Shown one piece after another: positions 62,381 through 64,000 of a DNA stretch of 64,000 bases (its first letter is position 1; every line of letters starts with the position of its first letter). The translations under genes were made by a program, and so were the position numbers. A model generated the notes under the pieces. That model was not told the origin of the DNA. It did not search any database and worked only from the letters and a program-made list of their open reading frames with translations. Source of the DNA: Megalopta genalis (Eukaryota; Arthropoda; Insecta; Hymenoptera; Halictidae); contig NW_027477022.1 in assembly GCF_051020955.1 (NCBI RefSeq), positions 1 through 64,000 of the forward strand. Reading direction: 5' to 3'.

Positions 62381-64000
62381 TTGAAGCTAAACCTTCTACA
62401 TCGCATTGATTTGCAGCTAAATCATGTGTTTCGCATGAATTTGAATCTAACTCGTCCGTTTCGCCTGCATTTGATGCTATATCACTTATATCCCAAGCGT
62501 TTGAAGCTAAATCATTTGTTTTGCATGGATTTGAAGCTAAACCTTCTACATCATATCGATTTAAAGCTAAATGATATGTATCGCATGGATTTTGAAGCTA
62601 TCCCATTTGATTCGTCTGCATTTGCAGCTATATCACTTATATCACAAGTGTTTGAAGCTAAATCATTTGTTTCGCATGGATTTGAAGCTAAACCTTCTAC
62701 ATCGCATTGATTTGAAGATAAATTATGTGTTTCGCATGGATTTGAAGGTAACTCATAAGTTTAGCCTGCATTTGAAGCTATATCACTTATATCGCAAGTA
62801 TCTGAACCTAAATCATTTGTTTCGCATGGATTTGAATCTAAGCATTATATTTCGCATGGATTTAAAGATAAATGATGTGTATCGCATGGATTTTGAAGCT
62901 AACTCGTTTGATTCGTCTGCATTTGAAGCTATATCACTTATACCCCAAGTGTTTGATGCTAAATCATTTGTTTCTCATGGCTTTGAAGCTAGACCTTCTA
63001 CATCGCATTGATTTGAAGCTAAATCATGTGTTTCGCTTGGATTTGAAGCTAAACCGTCTACGTCGTATTCATTTGAAACTAAATCATGTTTTTTGCATGG
63101 ATTTGATGCTAACTCGTTTGTTTCTCCTGCATTTGAAGCTATACCACATATATTCGAAGTGTTTGATGCTAAATCATTTGTTTCGCTTGGATTTGAAGCT
63201 AAACCTTCTACATCGTATCGATTTGAAGCAAAATGATATGTATCGCATGGCTTTTGAAACTACCCCGTTTGAATCGTTTGCATATGCAGCTATATCACTT
63301 ATATCACAAGTGTTTGAAGCTAAATCATTTGTTTCGCATGGATTTGAAGCTAAACCTTCTATATCGCATTCATTTGAAGCGAAATCATGTGTTTCGCTTG
63401 GATTTGAAGCTATACCTTCTACATCGCTTTGATTTGTCAGCTAAATCATGTGTTTTGCATGGATTTGATGCTAACACGATTGTTTCACCTGCATTTGAAG
63501 CTACATCAGTTACATCGCAAGTATCTGATGCTAAATCATTTGCTTCGCTTGGATTTGAAGCTAATCCTTCTACATCGCATTGATTTGAAGCTAAATCATG
63601 TGATTCGCTTGGAATTAGAGCTAACTCGTTTGCTTCGTCTGCATTTGAAGCTATATCACATATATCCGAAGTGTTTGATGCTAAATCATTTGTTTCGCTT
63701 GGATTTGAAGCTATATCACTTATATCGCATAGATTTGAAGCTAACTCGTTTGTTTCGTCTGCATTTGAAGCTATATCACTTATATCGCAAGTATTTCAAG
63801 AAGAATCATGTGTTTTGCATGGATTTGAAGCTAACTCGTTTATTTCGTCTGCATTTGAAGCTATATCACTTATATCCCAAGTGTTTGAAGCTAAATCATT
63901 TGTTTCGCATCGATTTGAAGTTAAACCTTCTAAATCGCATTGATTTGAAGCTAAATCAAGTGATTAGCTCGGATTTGAAGCTAACACGTTTGTTTCGTCT
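62381..64000 (+). repeat. Terminal subfamily 2 segment, continuing beyond the window
   Basis: The part at 62690-62890 repeats 57710-57915, and 63300-63570 repeats 57965-58225. From about 63699 to the end, the sequence is the same, base for base as read by eye, as 60579-60880 (offset 3,120 bp, 104 monomers). The array is clearly cut by the window edge, not ended. Confidence 0.8.

Larger units (their letters stand above)
1..64000. repeat. Satellite DNA array with a 30-bp monomer; fills the window
   Basis: The whole window reads as head-to-tail monomers of about 30 bp. Each has a conserved first part close to 'ggatttgaagct' and a more variable 18-base second part such as 'aaatcatttgtttcgcat'. 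I read the sequence line by line and found no inverted block and no unrelated insertion. Most monomers are exactly 30 bp; recurrent 29-, 31-, 33- and 43-bp forms are listed separately. The AGCT in nearly every monomer would give a 30-bp AluI ladder. Homogeneous arrays of tens of kilobases are known from eukaryotic satellite DNA. The chromosomal location and species cannot be told from the sequence. I do not recognise the monomer as a named satellite. Confidence 0.97.
9051..64000 (+). repeat. Subfamily 2 array, five monomer types and nested higher-order repeats
   Basis: Five second-half types follow the shared 'ggatttgaagct' start: A 'aaatcatgtgtttcgctt', B 'aactcgtttgtttcgtct', C 'atatcacttatatcgcaa', D 'aaatcatttgtttcgcat' and E 'aaaccttctacatcgcat'. 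The usual order is A-B-C-D-E (150 bp), seen cleanly at 14941-15090 and 19846-19995. Local losses and gains of whole monomers give variants such as E-A-E-A runs. Against subfamily 1, the central 'atcg' has become 'atca' in A and D while B keeps 'ctcg'. Length variants of 29, 31 and 33 bp are more common here than in subfamily 1. Confidence 0.95.

Noticed and set aside
9051..64000. Pentapeptide-repeat or leucine-rich-repeat proteins
   Set aside because: The reverse phase (…NDLAS NPCET…) has a hydrophobic centre mainly every 10 residues, not every 5, and the forward Leu spacing does not match the LxxLxLxxN pattern.
1..64000. CRISPR array
   Set aside because: The period of 30 bp has no alternation of constant repeats and unique spacers; every segment is a variant of the same monomer, and there are no cas genes.
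1..64000. CENP-B box
   Set aside because: Monomers contain TTCGnnnnA ('ttcgcatga', 'ttcgcatgga' in part), but the CGGG half required by the known box is absent, so the match is by chance.
1..64000. Telomeric repeat or interstitial telomere
   Set aside because: No run of TTAGGG, TTTAGGG, TTAGG or similar short units is present.
1..64000. Bacterial or viral origin
   Set aside because: Sixty-four kilobases of pure tandem repeat with no gene is not known from bacterial or viral genomes and fits eukaryotic heterochromatin.

Overview
This window is a single uninterrupted field of satellite-type tandem repeats. About 2,100 monomers of nominally 30 bp run in one orientation from base 1 to base 64,000. 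I see no recognisable protein gene, tRNA, rRNA, transposable element, CRISPR array, promoter or replication origin. Both edges lie inside the array, so the true array is longer than 64 kb. Arrays of this length and kind are a feature of eukaryotic heterochromatin (centromeric, pericentromeric, subtelomeric or sex-chromosome blocks). The sequence gives no means to name the species; the monomer is roughly one-third G+C.

Layout. (1) Bases 1-8998 hold subfamily 1, with core 'aaatcgtttgtttcgcat'. It is organised in units of 4 to 9 ordinary 30-bp monomers closed by one 43-bp monomer. The 43-bp form carries a 13-bp internal duplication, so unit lengths are 163, 193, 223, 253 or 313 bp. (2) Bases 8999-9050 are a seamless switch. 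(3) From 9051 to the end is subfamily 2, with core 'aaatcatttgtttcgcat', whose basic higher-order unit is five monomer types (150 bp). These are shuffled into longer nested repeats: 630 bp (10.6-11.8 kb), 2,723 bp (12.6-17.8 kb), 660 bp inside a 3,062-bp repeat (37.7-44 kb), and dispersed cassettes of 0.5-1.8 kb that recur two to four times (17.8/21.5/33.4 kb, 27.2/34.7 kb, 50.0/56.5/61.0 kb, 53.6/60.6/63.7 kb).

Coding potential. Because 30 is a multiple of 3, any stop-free phase of the monomer stays open for long distances. Two forward phases and one reverse phase are open in subfamily 2 (decapeptides DLKLNHLFRM, FEAKSFVSHG and ETNDLASNPC); a further reverse phase is open in subfamily 1. The longest such frame is 1,062 codons (41262-44450). 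I treat these frames as by-products of the repeat: no frame survives across the window, 1-bp indels and 29-, 31- and 43-bp monomers shift frames freely, and frame openness follows how many codons lie one step from a stop.

How the parts work together. There is no gene network to describe. What the sequence records is amplification: monomer to 150-bp unit to 660-bp unit to 3-kb unit, with shared private variants that allow some duplication orders to be read. Possible roles in chromatin (phased A/T tracts every 10 bp, short dyads, unit lengths near nucleosome size) are inference only.
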